The notes under the pieces were generated by a model. That model worked only from the letters and a program-made list of their open reading frames with translations. It was not told the DNA's origin and made no database searches. This document shows, piece by piece, positions 1 through 9,640 of a stretch of 54,493 bases of DNA (positions within the stretch are counted from its first letter, which is position 1; every line of letters starts with the position of its first letter). Location of the stretch: positions 1-54,493 of the forward strand of contig NZ_BILZ01000041.1 in NCBI RefSeq assembly GCF_004000825.1. The letters are read 5' to 3'. The DNA is from Paenibacillus kobensis NBRC 15729. Its GTDB lineage: Bacteria > Bacillota > Bacilli > Paenibacillales > Paenibacillaceae. The position numbers and the translations under genes were made by a program.

Positions 1-1721
1 GTACTCGCCGCAGTAAAGCTACCGTCGGCCGTTGTCGCCGTGATCGTCGCTGATCCGTTCCCTACTGCCGTAACAACGCCATTCGCTACCGTCGCTACGC
101 TAGCATCGCTCGTGCTCCACGTGACGGTCTTGTTCGATGCTGAGGCTGGACTAACCGTCGCCGTCAGCGTTTCGTCCGCTCCGCCCGTTAGCATACTCAG
201 CGTAGATTGATCCAACGATACGCCGGTTACCGCTGTCTTGACCGTTACCGTGCTAGTCGCGGTGAAGCTGCCATTAACCGTCGTCACCGTGATCGTTGCC
301 GTCCCGTTGCCTACTGGCGTCACAACGCCATTCGCTACCGTCGCGACGCTCGCGTCACTTGTGCTCCACGTGACGTTCTTGTTCGTTGCATCCGCTGGAC
401 TTACCGTCGCTATCAACGTTTCGACTGTTCCGCCCGTTAACAGGCTCAGTGTCGAGCGATCCAACGTCACGCCCGTTACCGGTGTCGTGACCGTTACCAC
501 ACTCGTCGCAGTGTAACTGCCGTCGGCCGTCGTCACCGTAATCGTCGCCGTCCCGTCGCCTACTGGCGTGACGACGCCATTGGCTACCGTCGCCACACCC
601 GCGTTGCTCGTCGTCCACGTTACGCTCTTATTCGATGCGTCCGCGGGATTAACCGTGGCCGTCAATGTTCCTGCTGCGCCGCCCTTGATCAAGCTCATAG
701 TCGGCTGATCCAATGTAACGCCCGTTACTAGACTCGTGACTGTTACTGCGCTCGTTGCCGTGAAGTTGCCGTCAGCTGTCGTCACCGTGATGGTCGACGT
801 GCCCGGCCCCACTGGCGTTACAACGCCATTCAGGACCGTCGCGACACCCGCGTTGCTCGAAGTCCAGGTCACAGTCTTGTTCGAAGCTGCGGCCGGATTA
901 ACCGTCGCCGTCAACGTTCCGGTCGCGCCGCCCTTAATCAGGCTTAGCGACGCCTTATCCAGCGTTACGCCCGTTACTGGGGTCGTTACGGTCACCGTAC
1001 ACGATGCGGTGAAATTACCGTCTGTCGTCTTAACCGTGATGGTTGCCGTTCCGTTGCCTACTGGCGTAACAACGCCATTCACAACCGTCGCGACGCTCGC
1101 GTTACTCGTTGTCCATGTTACTGCCTTGTTCGACGCGGCAGCCGGATTAACCGTCGCCGTCAATGTTCCTGTAGCACCGCCAGGCGTCAGGTTCATCGTC
1201 GATTTATCTAATGTGACGCCTGTTACCGCAGTCGTCACCGTTACCGAACTCGATGCTGTGAAACTTCCGTCAGCCGTCGTCGCCGTAATCGTTGCCGTTC
1301 CGTTGCCTACTGGCGTAACGACGCCATTCGCAACTGTCGCTATGCTTGCGTTGCTTGTGGTCCACGTTACGGTCTTGTTCGTTGCGTTTGCCGGATTAAC
1401 CGTCGCCGTCAACGTTCCGGTCGCTCCGCCAGCCGTTAAGTTAAGGCTTGTTGGACTCAGCGATACGCCTGTAACTGGCACCTTCACCGTCACGGTACTC
1501 GATGCCGTGAAACTGCCGTCGGCCGTCGTTGCCGTAATCGTCGCTGTGCCGCCTCCCGTTGCCGTTACGACGCCATTCGCAACCGTCGCTACGCTCGCAT
1601 TGCTTGTGCTCCACGTTACATCCTTAATCGTTGCATTCGCCGGACTCACCGTAGCCGTCAACGTTCCCGTTGCACCGTTGTTTAAATTGAGTGTGCCAGG
1701 ACTTACCGTTACGCCCGTTAC
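1..1721 (-). repeat. Tandem 249-bp (83-residue) BIG_2-coding repeats
   Basis: The landmark ACGCC(C/G/T)GTTAC recurs at 220, 469, 718, 967, 1216 and 1465, exactly 249 bp apart, and again at 1711 after 246 bp. Six full units and one partial unit are visible, and the array probably continues beyond the left edge. Neighbouring units are very similar at DNA level, which points to recent duplication or gene conversion. Confidence 0.92.
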
Positions 1722-2965
1722 TGGATTGTACATTCCATATGCATAAATCTTGTTATCGTCCAAGTTCCAAAAACCGAAACCGCTGCTGTACCCACTGAAC
1801 AACCTTCCGTAGGTATGCACTGACCCTTCTACCCCTGTCGCTTGCCATGTGTTAGAAGGATTGTTATACAAGGACCCATCGTTGTTAAATTGTTTTACAT
1901 AGAGCTGCCCCGGATATGGATCGACATTCACATAAGAATTGTCATATACGATAAACCCGCCATCCGCCAATCCAATCATTCCAGGATATTCCTGAGGAAG
2001 AGTATCGGCAATTTCTATCTCGCTAGTAATGACTGATCCAACCGCATTGCCATCCTTATCATAGATTTGCAGCTGGTAGCCGGCTGTTGTCCCAAATAGA
2101 ACGGCATAATTGCCATTGGATAATGCCGCAACATCTCTAACGTTTCCACTATTATCTCTTTGGACACTATAGTCAAACGACTTTACTTTCGTTCCGTTAT
2201 TCTGATAAACGTATACATGATGATTTCTTGAGACGTCTGAGTAGTTTACAAGCATAAACGTTCCGCCATTGCTTGCAGCAATGTTATAGGTGTAGGTTGA
2301 ATCTGTCGCTGCTGCACCTTCAATAGACGTTGGGCTATTAATAAATTGCTTGGTGGTTATATCGAAGATCCGGTAGTAATATTCATCGCCATCGGATTGA
2401 TACACAAAAGCAATATTCCCGTTGGAAAGCTCCTTCGCTTTAGCGTTACAATTAAGTAACGCCGTAGTCGTGCTTATATCAGTCGGAGACTGTACAACGT
2501 TGCCGGTTTGATTATCAATAATAATAAATTGAGCCATATGACCCGTGCTTTGATCACAGCTGTTCGGTTTCCCTGTCCATACGACGATCGTCTGGTCATT
2601 CGCCTTAGGAAAAACGCCCATTGTTTGGTAGTCGCTAGCTCGGCTTCCCATATAGGCGCTAGTGTTCAACTGTTTGTCATAAACTACGCTTCCGTTGGGA
2701 TTTATGACTTCATAATAGTGATTGCTGCTAACTCTCCGCAAAACCCCAATCTTTCCTCCGGACAAACCTATTAAGGATGAATTGGTAGGATTATTAATAT
2801 CCATTCCCGTCGATGGAACATTGTACTTTTTTACTTGGTTGTAGTCTATCGTGACTGCTGCATCAGCTACCCCCGAAAAACTAGAAACCAACAGTTGACT
2901 TGCGATTAACACGAAGCATGTTATCATCGCAGCAATTCTTTTAAATCGTCTCTCTCTTCTCATAT
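1..2965 (-). CDS. Secreted BIG_2 Ig-like repeat protein, C-terminus beyond the window
   Basis: An open minus-strand frame runs from an ATG at 2965 to the left edge with no stop, so about 988 N-terminal residues are visible. AGGAGG lies 6 nt upstream of the ATG. The N-terminus is a Sec signal peptide: positively charged MRRERRFKR, a hydrophobic core, then a likely cleavage after VADA. Residues about 45-410 show repeated G-G and D-x-D-G turns and aromatic strands, which suggests a beta-propeller-like region, but I do not recognise the family. From about residue 415 there are tandem Ig-like domains with the BIG_2 pattern (VTWTTSN, ATVANG, GTATIT, TTADG). BIG_2 domains usually serve in adhesion or cell-surface display, so an extracellular role is inferred. 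It is monocistronic as far as can be seen. The anchor, if any, lies outside the window. Confidence 0.88.
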
Positions 2966-3222
2966 TCCCTCCTAATTTATTGTAATTTTTGCTAGATAGT
3001 TCCACAGCCTTAGAAGCGTAGTCTATTATCCTCAGAACATATCAATTACTTCCAAATTATTCTGCTTAATAATAGCATATCTCGACAATAATCTGGCAGT
3101 TTTTCTGACATTTTTTTTCAACAAGATTCAGGATAATAGACTCATATATCTCTATCAAAAACAACCTTAGTCCGGCATACGTACCGAACAAGGTTGCTTA
3201 GCAGATTCGCCTTGATAAAAAT

Positions 3223-3253
3223 AAAGATGCGGACGATCACCGTCCGCATCTTT
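3223..3253 (-). terminator. Intrinsic terminator of the multicopper oxidase gene
   Basis: A perfect 13-bp stem AAAGATGCGGACG / CGTCCGCATCTTT with a 5-nt loop lies just beyond the oxidase stop. On the minus strand it is followed by ATTTTTATC. Confidence 0.85.
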
Positions 3254-3262
3254 CCTATCCTT

Positions 3263-5497
3263 TTATTCAGGATGATTCAACGTATCACTTCCGACTTCAT
3301 AAGGGCTTGTTATCCCTTCGTACATCAAATGCATCGACATCCCGGTTACCGCATGGGTCAGATTGTGGCAATGATCCATCCATAAGCCAGGATTGTCAGC
3401 AACGAACGCAATTTCATACGTATCGCCCGGCAGCACATCGAGTGTATCCGACCACCACGGACTGCCGTCGGACTTCACGCCATTGCGCGACAGCACCAGA
3501 ACGTGGTGGCCATGCAGATGCATCGGATGATCGACGGAGCCTCGATTGACGATCGTTGTCCGGACCAGATCGCCCTCCCGGACCATATACATCGGCGTAT
3601 CCGGGAATACTTTGCCGTTAATCGTATACAGCTGATTGAGTGTTCCGTTATAAAATCCGAGCTTATTGTCGAGCACCATCGTAAACTCCCGGTCGAACTT
3701 ACGGTCGGCATTGAACGACGTTGCAGCCGCCTTGCCGTAATGAATCGGATTGAACGCAGACGTCTTCTCCTTCGGCAGCTTACCCGGCACAACGTTCTGT
3801 CCGTCCGGACTCATGGCAATCCCAAGCTTGCTCCCTTGCCCTACGGCAAGAAACACAGGTGTATCCGGCATCTTAAATACGAGATCCATCCGTCCGCCCG
3901 TCGTCAGCTCGATATGTTTATCGTTCAGCAGCTCCGGTTCGTTGACGTCCGTGCCGTCAATAGCGGCGACCCGGAACGGGGCTCCGATAAGCGTATACTT
4001 CTGTCGCACCCAATCCTGTGTGTTGATGAGCCGCAGCCGTACTTCCGTTCCCGGCGTGACCGTCCGCTGTTGTACGCCTGTCGAGTCGCCGACAGCAAAG
4101 CCGACGCCGTCCCATACATGCGACATCACAATGATATCGGAGTCGCCCGTCTTCTGAACCGCATCCTTCTCCGACTCGCCGTTCCCCTTGTCAGCCGGCT
4201 CCACGACCAGCGGTCCGAACAGCCCTTTGCTTACCGCCTCCTGCGAATCCTGATGGGAGTGGTACCAGAAAGTACCCGTTTGTTCTGCAATGAACCGGTA
4301 GGTGTACGATTGTCCCGGCATAACGGCATTCTGCGTGACCCCCGCTACGCCATCTTCCGCATTCGGCACATCCAGTCCGTGCCAATGGATCGTTACGCCT
4401 TCCTCCAAATCGCGGTTCACTAGCTTCACTTCGATCAATTCGCCTTCCCGCATCCGCAGTTCCGGTCCCGGCAGTTGGCCATTGAACGTCCAAGCGCCTT
4501 TCACGGTCTCGCCCGTTGCCAGCTTCACGTCTTGGCGCTCCGCGGTCAACGTGAAGGTGCGGTCCGCCTCTGCTTGCTGAGGCCCTGTCAGCTCTGAGAC
4601 GGATATTACTGCATCACCGCCTGCAGATGATCCGGACGCAAGCGCGATCGCCCCCTCTGACTCGCCGTCATTAACGGCAGATTCGGCGACATGCCCTTGA
4701 TGTGCCGTATGAACGGTAACGGCATGATGGGCAGGCTCCTCGAGCCCCGCTGCGTCTGCCCCCGGCTCCGCGCCGCCTCCCCAATCCATCTCGCCGGCCG
4801 TCATACTGATTCGCGCAGGAAGCTTGCTGTTCTCTAATCCTGCCCAAATCCCTGCAGCAGCTATAGCTCCGACTATAGACACTGTTATGATGAATCGTAC
4901 AAAGCGGCTCCAAGGCTGCCTACGGACAAGAACGTCAGCCTCGCAAATTTGCCGCCACCGCCGTACATGTCTCACATACAGCGCGCCTAACGCCAGCACA
5001 TATATGAGCACAGGCACAATGACGGGCAGGGTTCTTACCGGCACGGGCGGCACCAGTGCATAGAACAATCCCGCCAAGCCGCCAAGCGCTGCCGCATGGA
5101 ACGGAATAACAATGCCCGGCGCAGCCGCCTCTGCCCGCAGCGTATGGGGCAACGCACCATCCGCAGCACGCGCCGCTTGCCTGAGTCTGCGCAGCCTGGG
5201 CACCGCCACCAGCCATATTGCTGCTGCTGTTCCGAGCTCGAACGGCACATGAAGCGTCAGCCTGTCGATCCAAAAGACCGGCGCATGCGAAACGGCGAGC
5301 AAAATAATGGCTGCAGACCCGATCAACGCCGCCAGCGATGAATACACCGCCCAAGAATACAGTTTGCGCGACCGCCGCGCGAGCTGCCCCGCCGAACCGG
5401 TATAAGCGAGCCGGAACGCCTTCGTCCCTCCTGTCCAAGCGAAGATGGCGAGCAGCGCAGGCATCGCCAAGTCTAATCCAGCCAGTAATGAATACAC
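3263..5497 (-). CDS. Multicopper oxidase with N-terminal membrane domain
   Basis: This 744-residue protein has two parts. Residues 1-215 contain several hydrophobic membrane segments with a basic cytoplasmic loop. Residues about 310-744 are a cupredoxin-type multicopper oxidase. All four copper motifs are present: HWHGL near residue 370, WYHSHQ near 411, HPMHLHGHH near 656, and HCHNLTHAVTGM near 707, the last with a Met type-1 axial ligand. The catalytic part should face outside and couple substrate or metal-ion oxidation to reduction of O2 to water; the physiological substrate is not evident. The start is a GTG about 8 nt after GGGGGG. A small upstream ORF (ATG 5556, stop 5473, 27 codons, preceded by GAGG) overlaps this start and could be a coupled leader peptide, but it may be chance. 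The gene has its own terminator. Confidence 0.87.
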   Translation of the reverse strand: MYSLLAGLDLAMPALLAIFAWTGGTKAFRLAYTGSAGQLARRSRKLYSWAVYSSLAALIGSAAIILLAVSHAPVFWIDRLTLHVPFELGTAAAIWLVAVPRLRRLRQAARAADGALPHTLRAEAAAPGIVIPFHAAALGGLAGLFYALVPPVPVRTLPVIVPVLIYVLALGALYVRHVRRWRQICEADVLVRRQPWSRFVRFIITVSIVGAIAAAGIWAGLENSKLPARISMTAGEMDWGGGAEPGADAAGLEEPAHHAVTVHTAHQGHVAESAVNDGESEGAIALASGSSAGGDAVISVSELTGPQQAEADRTFTLTAERQDVKLATGETVKGAWTFNGQLPGPELRMREGELIEVKLVNRDLEEGVTIHWHGLDVPNAEDGVAGVTQNAVMPGQSYTYRFIAEQTGTFWYHSHQDSQEAVSKGLFGPLVVEPADKGNGESEKDAVQKTGDSDIIVMSHVWDGVGFAVGDSTGVQQRTVTPGTEVRLRLINTQDWVRQKYTLIGAPFRVAAIDGTDVNEPELLNDKHIELTTGGRMDLVFKMPDTPVFLAVGQGSKLGIAMSPDGQNVVPGKLPKEKTSAFNPIHYGKAAATSFNADRKFDREFTMVLDNKLGFYNGTLNQLYTINGKVFPDTPMYMVREGDLVRTTIVNRGSVDHPMHLHGHHVLVLSRNGVKSDGSPWWSDTLDVLPGDTYEIAFVADNPGLWMDHCHNLTHAVTGMSMHLMYEGITSPYEVGSDTLNHPE

Positions 5498-5628
5498 ACG
5501 ATAACCCCCCGAGTAACAATTGCTGCTACTACTATAAAGGGAACGTTAAGCTTCATGTAACCGCCTCAGGTATACAATCCATGCCCGACCTCAGGCCGGG
5601 TGTACCTCAGACCGCCCCTTTTCCTCTG

Positions 5629-5672
5629 CAAAATAAAAAAGCTGCAGGTGGACTATAGTCCATCTGCAGCTT
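5629..5672 (-). terminator. Intrinsic terminator downstream of pyk
   Basis: AAGCTGCAG and CTGCAGCTT arms extend inwards to GTGGAC/GTCCAT around a TATA loop, giving about 15 bp with one wobble. On the minus strand the stem is followed by TTTTTTATTTTG. It lies 32 bp after the pyk stop. Confidence 0.87.
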
Positions 5673-5703
5673 AACAGCTCGAGTTGCCCGAGCCCATTTG
5701 CTA

Positions 5704-7119
5704 TTAGATTTGTGCGATCTTGATCAAGTTCGTCGCGCCGGATTTGCCGATCGGCACGCCAGCCGTAATGACGACCGTGTCGCCCGTTTCCAGACGGCCC
5801 GTTGCGCGTCCTGCTTCAAGCGACAACGCGAACAGCTCGTCCGTGGACTCGACTTTCGCGCCGCTGACTGCCGTTACGCCCCATACGAGCGCGAGACGGC
5901 GCTTAATGCGCTCGTCCGACGTAATCGCGATAATCGGCGATTTCGGACGGTATTTCGATACCATGCGAGCCGTGAAGCCGCTCTCTGTCGGCGTCAGAAT
6001 CGCTTTTGCGCCAAGCTCAAGCGACGAGCTTACGACCGACTTACTGATCACTTCCGTCACGCTGGACGATTGGCCGAAGCCTTCTTTGTTCAGGTTGCTG
6101 CCGTATTCCATGATCGATTCCGCTTTGACAGCGATCGTCGCCATCGTCCGGATCGACTCGACCGGATATTTGCCGGCAGCCGTCTCGCCCGACAGCATGA
6201 CAGCATCCGTGCCTTGCAGAACAGCGTTAGCTACGTCCGTTACTTCCGCACGCGTAGGGCGCGGGTTCACTTGCATCGAATCAAGCATTTGTGTTGCAAC
6301 GATAACCGGTTTGCCGGCTGCGTTACATTTGTCGATCATCACTTTCTGGATGAGCGGCACGTCTTCAACCGGAATTTCGACGCCCAAGTCGCCGCGGGCA
6401 ACCATGATGCCGTCGGATGCTTCGATGATCGAGTCGAGGTTCTCGACGCCTTCTTGGTTTTCGATTTTGGACACGATTTGGATATGGCCCGCGCCAGCTT
6501 CTTCGAGCAGACGGCGGATCTCAATAATGTCCTCCGCACGGCGGACGAACGATGCAGCTACGATATCAACATTCTCCTTAATGCCGAAATCGATGTGCAT
6601 AACGTCGCGTTCCGTTACGCCTGGGAGCGTCGTGCGAACGCCTGGCAGGTTAACGCCTTTGCGAGGCTTGATAACGCCGCCGTTCACGACCGTACAATAG
6701 ATGTTCTTCTCGTCAACCGAGTTGACTCGCAGCTCGATCAAGCCGTCGTCGAGCAGAATAACGCCGCCCGGCTCCATTACCTTCGGCATATCGGCATAAT
6801 TGACCCACAGCTTCTCGCCGTCGCCGAGCTGCTCTTCCGTTACGAACGTAAGCGCTTGTCCTGCTTTCAGCTCGTACGAAGCTTCCTTCAGCTTGCCGAT
6901 CCGGATTTCCGGACCTTTAATATCCATCAGTATCGACACGTTCGAGCCGGTAGCGGCTGCCGCTTCACGGATCGAGGCGATACGTGCACTGTGATCTTCC
7001 AACTCGCCGTGCGCCATGTTCAGACGCGCGACATTCATGCCTGCGTTCATCATATCTTTCAAAGTTTCGACCGATTCGCAAGCCGGGCCCATCGTACATA
7101 CGATTTTGGTTCTACGCAT
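5704..7119 (-). CDS. pyk: Pyruvate kinase (short, 471-residue form)
   Basis: Transfers phosphate from phosphoenolpyruvate to ADP in the last step of glycolysis. The barrel shows RLN at 32-34, DIKGPEIR at 66-73, SKIEN, ASDGIMVARGDLG, CNAAGKPVIVATQML, RPTRAEVTDVANAV and MLSGETAAG, so the active site is essentially complete. It lacks the extra C-terminal PEP-utilising domain that takes Bacillus subtilis Pyk to about 585 residues. Two usual monovalent-cation ligands differ: the NFSHG loop reads NMAHG (Ser to Ala) and DTKGPEIR reads DIKGPEIR (Thr to Ile), while the downstream Glu remains. AGGAGG lies 11 nt before the ATG. It is monocistronic and divergent from an AraC regulator. It may be a second paralogue rather than the main glycolytic enzyme; that is inference. 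Confidence 0.95.
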   Translation of the reverse strand: MRRTKIVCTMGPACESVETLKDMMNAGMNVARLNMAHGELEDHSARIASIREAAAATGSNVSILMDIKGPEIRIGKLKEASYELKAGQALTFVTEEQLGDGEKLWVNYADMPKVMEPGGVILLDDGLIELRVNSVDEKNIYCTVVNGGVIKPRKGVNLPGVRTTLPGVTERDVMHIDFGIKENVDIVAASFVRRAEDIIEIRRLLEEAGAGHIQIVSKIENQEGVENLDSIIEASDGIMVARGDLGVEIPVEDVPLIQKVMIDKCNAAGKPVIVATQMLDSMQVNPRPTRAEVTDVANAVLQGTDAVMLSGETAAGKYPVESIRTMATIAVKAESIMEYGSNLNKEGFGQSSSVTEVISKSVVSSSLELGAKAILTPTESGFTARMVSKYRPKSPIIAITSDERIKRRLALVWGVTAVSGAKVESTDELFALSLEAGRATGRLETGDTVVITAGVPIGKSGATNLIKIAQI

Positions 7120-7188
7120 TATTGGTGACGCCTCCTGAATTGTGCTTTATGTACTTATTGTACTGCTGAAACTTTCATTCGCATATGA

Positions 7189-7215
7189 ACTATAGTATGC
7201 TAATAATACTATAGT
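7189..7215. promoter_or_regulatory. Inverted repeat between pyk and the AraC gene
   Basis: ACTATAGTAT at 7189-7198 is repeated inverted as ATACTATAGT at 7206-7215. Each arm contains the self-palindromic octamer ACTATAGT, so two identical octamers lie 19 bp apart, about two helical turns. The position between divergent genes and just upstream of the regulator suits an operator, perhaps autoregulatory. Confidence 0.45.
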
Positions 7216-7242
7216 ACGATTTTTGGACCAGGAGAATTAACC

Positions 7243-8016
7243 ATGTTAAAACTGCTTGACATGAATATGGACCGCAGCATGAACTGGTACGGCAACTCCA
7301 AAGGAACGAACACGGAGCCCGCCTATTCCCTTGTGCTCGCCAGTTACGGCAAGTGCGTCTATTGGATCGGAGGCGAGAAGCTTATCCTTGAAAAAGGCGA
7401 TGTTCTTCTCATCCCGCCAGACGCGGACTATTATGGCAAAACCGTGCCGACCGTATTCCACGAGAAGATCGTCATCCGGTTTCAAGCCGATCAGCCGCTC
7501 GTCTCGGAGCTCCCCCTGCTGCATAAACAAGGGTTCGCGCACGGCAGACCAGGGCGGTTCGAATGGATGTTGGAACGGCTGCGCGACGTCTACGCCGAGT
7601 GGACAGACCGAACGGCGTATGCGGGCATTCGCGGCGCTGCCGTCGTGACGGAGCTGCTCGCTCTATGGAACCGCGAGTTCGACCAAGCGCCAATGGCGCA
7701 GAGTACGCAGAAGCTTGTCGAGAAAATGAAGCAATATATCCAGCAGTATCATCGGGATAAGGTGACCAAGGATGAACTTGGAGCCTGCATCAACCGGACG
7801 CCGAATTATGCCGCCTCGCTGTTCCGGAGGGCAACCGGCCAGACGATCAGCGAAGCGGTTCACGCTGCACGCATGAAGACTGCCGTCTACATGCTGACCG
7901 ACTCGCTGCTGACCGTAGCCGAAATATCCGATTATCTCGGCTACCGCGACGTGTCCTATTTTCAACGCGTGTTCAAACGTACAACGGGACGGACGCCGTC
8001 CTCTTATGCGAAATAA
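7243..8016 (+). CDS. AraC-family transcriptional regulator
   Basis: A 257-residue protein with an N-terminal cupin-like sensing domain (GGEKLILEKGDVLLIPPDA, about residues 42-60) and a C-terminal AraC DNA-binding domain (about 155-257) with two helix-turn-helix units. It ends in the family signature RVFKRTTGRTPSSYAK. CAGGAGAA precedes the ATG at a good distance. The gene is divergent from pyk, and a palindromic pair of ACTATAGT sites lies 27-54 bp upstream. The effector is unknown; AraC proteins with this cupin layout often sense sugars or stress ligands. A role in controlling pyk, the downstream DinB gene or itself is possible but unproven. Confidence 0.9.
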   Translation: MLKLLDMNMDRSMNWYGNSKGTNTEPAYSLVLASYGKCVYWIGGEKLILEKGDVLLIPPDADYYGKTVPTVFHEKIVIRFQADQPLVSELPLLHKQGFAHGRPGRFEWMLERLRDVYAEWTDRTAYAGIRGAAVVTELLALWNREFDQAPMAQSTQKLVEKMKQYIQQYHRDKVTKDELGACINRTPNYAASLFRRATGQTISEAVHAARMKTAVYMLTDSLLTVAEISDYLGYRDVSYFQRVFKRTTGRTPSSYAK

Positions 8017-8116
8017 TAATTTGCAGCGCCAGTCAAATACTGACACCCTGTTGTCATTCCCTTCCTATATGATGAGGATATAGAAAGCAATTTGGCCAAT
8101 GAAGGGGAAATGAACC

Positions 8117-8638
8117 ATGAAAGACGCTGCCATTACCATGTACCAATATCATGCATGGGCAAACAACACGCTGTTGCAACACGTGAAAGGACTGCCGGAT
8201 TCGGTCTACCGGGAGCAAATCACGAGCAGCTTTCCGACGTTGGCTCATGCTTTTGCGCATATTCTCGCCGTTGATTACTCTTGGCTCGGAATCATGGAAG
8301 GCACGGAAATGGCCGATTCAATGATTGAGGGCCGCGCGGTCGAAGCAGCCGCCCGTGAGCTTAGCCTGCCCGAATTGGAAGAACGGTACGCCGAGGTTCG
8401 TCATCGGTTCGAAGCTTTCTTGACCGGCCAGGCCGACTTAGACCGAACGATCCTTGTCCGCAATCCATATGCCGGCGACCGTGATACGCGCTTGTCCGAA
8501 ATCGTGCTTCAAATCGTCAATCATGCCACGTATCATCGAGGCAACATTTCCACCATGCTGCGCCAAATGGGGTACGCATCGACCATGACCGAATACGCTT
8601 TGTTCTGGTATGCCGATCCGGCGCAGGTTCAAGCTTAG
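8117..8638 (+). CDS. DinB/YfiT-like four-helix-bundle protein
   Basis: A 173-residue protein of the DinB superfamily. The expected metal-binding histidines are visible in the opening YQYHAWAN, in HAFAHILAVDYSW and in the C-terminal HATYHRGNIS. Members are metal-dependent four-helix bundles, some of them thiol-dependent transferases (bacillithiol or mycothiol S-transferases); most have unknown substrates. The start ATG follows AAGGGGAAATGAACC. It lies 100 bp after the AraC gene on the same strand, so the two may be co-transcribed, but no terminator or promoter clearly decides this. It faces the flavoprotein gene tail to tail, with only 21 bp between the stops. Confidence 0.85.
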   Translation: MKDAAITMYQYHAWANNTLLQHVKGLPDSVYREQITSSFPTLAHAFAHILAVDYSWLGIMEGTEMADSMIEGRAVEAAARELSLPELEERYAEVRHRFEAFLTGQADLDRTILVRNPYAGDRDTRLSEIVLQIVNHATYHRGNISTMLRQMGYASTMTEYALFWYADPAQVQA

Positions 8639-8659
8639 CAGCAATAGGTTATAGCTTTC

Positions 8660-9640
8660 TCACCAATCTTCCTCGACCAAAGCTCGGTTGATTGCAACGC
8701 CTGCCTCATAACCCTCGCTCGCCGCTCCGGTCAGTCCCGAGAATGATTGCTTCGCATCGCCGATGATATACAAGCCCGGAATGCGGGTCAGGCCATGCGA
8801 TTGGGTCTTGTAGACACCGGATTCGTCCAGCGGTACGCCGAGCCGCAGCGGGATATCCGTCGCCTGCCGCGGCCCAGATTCGGTAACAAATGCGCCGCTT
8901 CGGGCAATTCGCTCTCCGCCATCCAGTACAACATGCGTAAGCTCGCCTGCCGCCGAAGATTCCAGACCAGCGAGCGGCTGTTCATACAGGGCAATGCTGC
9001 GCTGCTCGAGTTGCTCGCGCTCTTGTTCATTCAGATCCGCAGGCCCATCCGAGCATACGATTAGATCGCGGCTCCAATTATGAATCAGCTTAATATGCGC
9101 CATCAGGTTCGAACCGCCGCCAAGTACAGCGAGCGGCTTGCCGCGCATCTCCCAGCCATCGCAGTACGGGCACGGGAAGACGGTCCTTCCGTATACGTCC
9201 GTTAGACCCGGCCATGCCGGGAGCTGCTCCTTCATCCCCGATGCAAAAACGATCACGCGGCTCGCCAAGGAGCCGCCATTCTTAGTAATCGCGCGAAACT
9301 TTCCGTCCGTGATCGCTACTTCTTGCACAGCATCATGCCAGAAGTCGACCGACCCGTATCGGCGCAGTTCCTCCCTGGCCAATGACCGCAGCGCCTCCGG
9401 CTCTATGCCATCCCGCGTCAAATAGCCGTGTGACTTTCGCGCGACCGCGTTTCTCGGCTTCCCCTCATCGATCAAGACGACCGTGCGCAGCGACCGTCCT
9501 AAGACGAGTGCCGCGCTCAGACCCGCAGGCCCGCCGCCAACTATAATGATGTCAGTTGTTGTTTGAGGGCTCTGCCCTCCAAGCTCCCGACTATATACTG
9601 ATTGAGGGCTCTGCCCTCCAAGCTCCCGTTTGTTTTGCAT
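8660..9640 (-). CDS. NAD(P)/FAD-dependent oxidoreductase, thioredoxin-reductase-like
   Basis: A 326-residue flavoprotein with an FAD-binding IIIVGGGPAGLSAALVLG motif near residues 32-49, the redox pair in CPYCDGWE, an NAD(P)-binding LAVLGGGSN, and a C-terminal GLYIIGDAKQ motif. It should pass electrons from NAD(P)H through FAD to the Cys-x-x-Cys disulfide; its partner is not encoded nearby. The N-terminus is odd. Before the Rossmann fold there are about 28 extra residues containing two copies of RELGGQSPQ, coded by a perfect 27-bp direct repeat. The ATG at 9640 has GGGAGG about 9 nt upstream, so the repeat seems to be translated. Family members normally begin only a few residues before IIIVGGG. 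Confidence 0.9.
   Translation of the reverse strand: MQNKRELGGQSPQSVYSRELGGQSPQTTTDIIIVGGGPAGLSAALVLGRSLRTVVLIDEGKPRNAVARKSHGYLTRDGIEPEALRSLAREELRRYGSVDFWHDAVQEVAITDGKFRAITKNGGSLASRVIVFASGMKEQLPAWPGLTDVYGRTVFPCPYCDGWEMRGKPLAVLGGGSNLMAHIKLIHNWSRDLIVCSDGPADLNEQEREQLEQRSIALYEQPLAGLESSAAGELTHVVLDGGERIARSGAFVTESGPRQATDIPLRLGVPLDESGVYKTQSHGLTRIPGLYIIGDAKQSFSGLTGAASEGYEAGVAINRALVEEDW
9563..9628 (-). repeat. Perfect 27-bp direct repeat inside the flavoprotein N-terminus
   Basis: Copies at 9563-9589 and 9602-9628, 39 bp (13 codons) apart, are identical. Each contains a small palindrome GAGGGCTCTGCCCTC that could fold as a hairpin. Because the spacing is a multiple of three the reading frame stays open. 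Confidence 0.9.

Noticed and set aside
736-1746. 336-codon plus-strand open frame with VAVKLP-type repeats
   Set aside because: It is the antisense of the BIG_2 repeats; the minus strand has a signal peptide, ribosome binding site and true domains.
5698-7128. 476-codon plus-strand open frame
   Set aside because: It lies exactly opposite pyk; long antisense frames are expected in GC-rich coding DNA, and its composition is Arg/His/Asp-biased with no recognisable fold.
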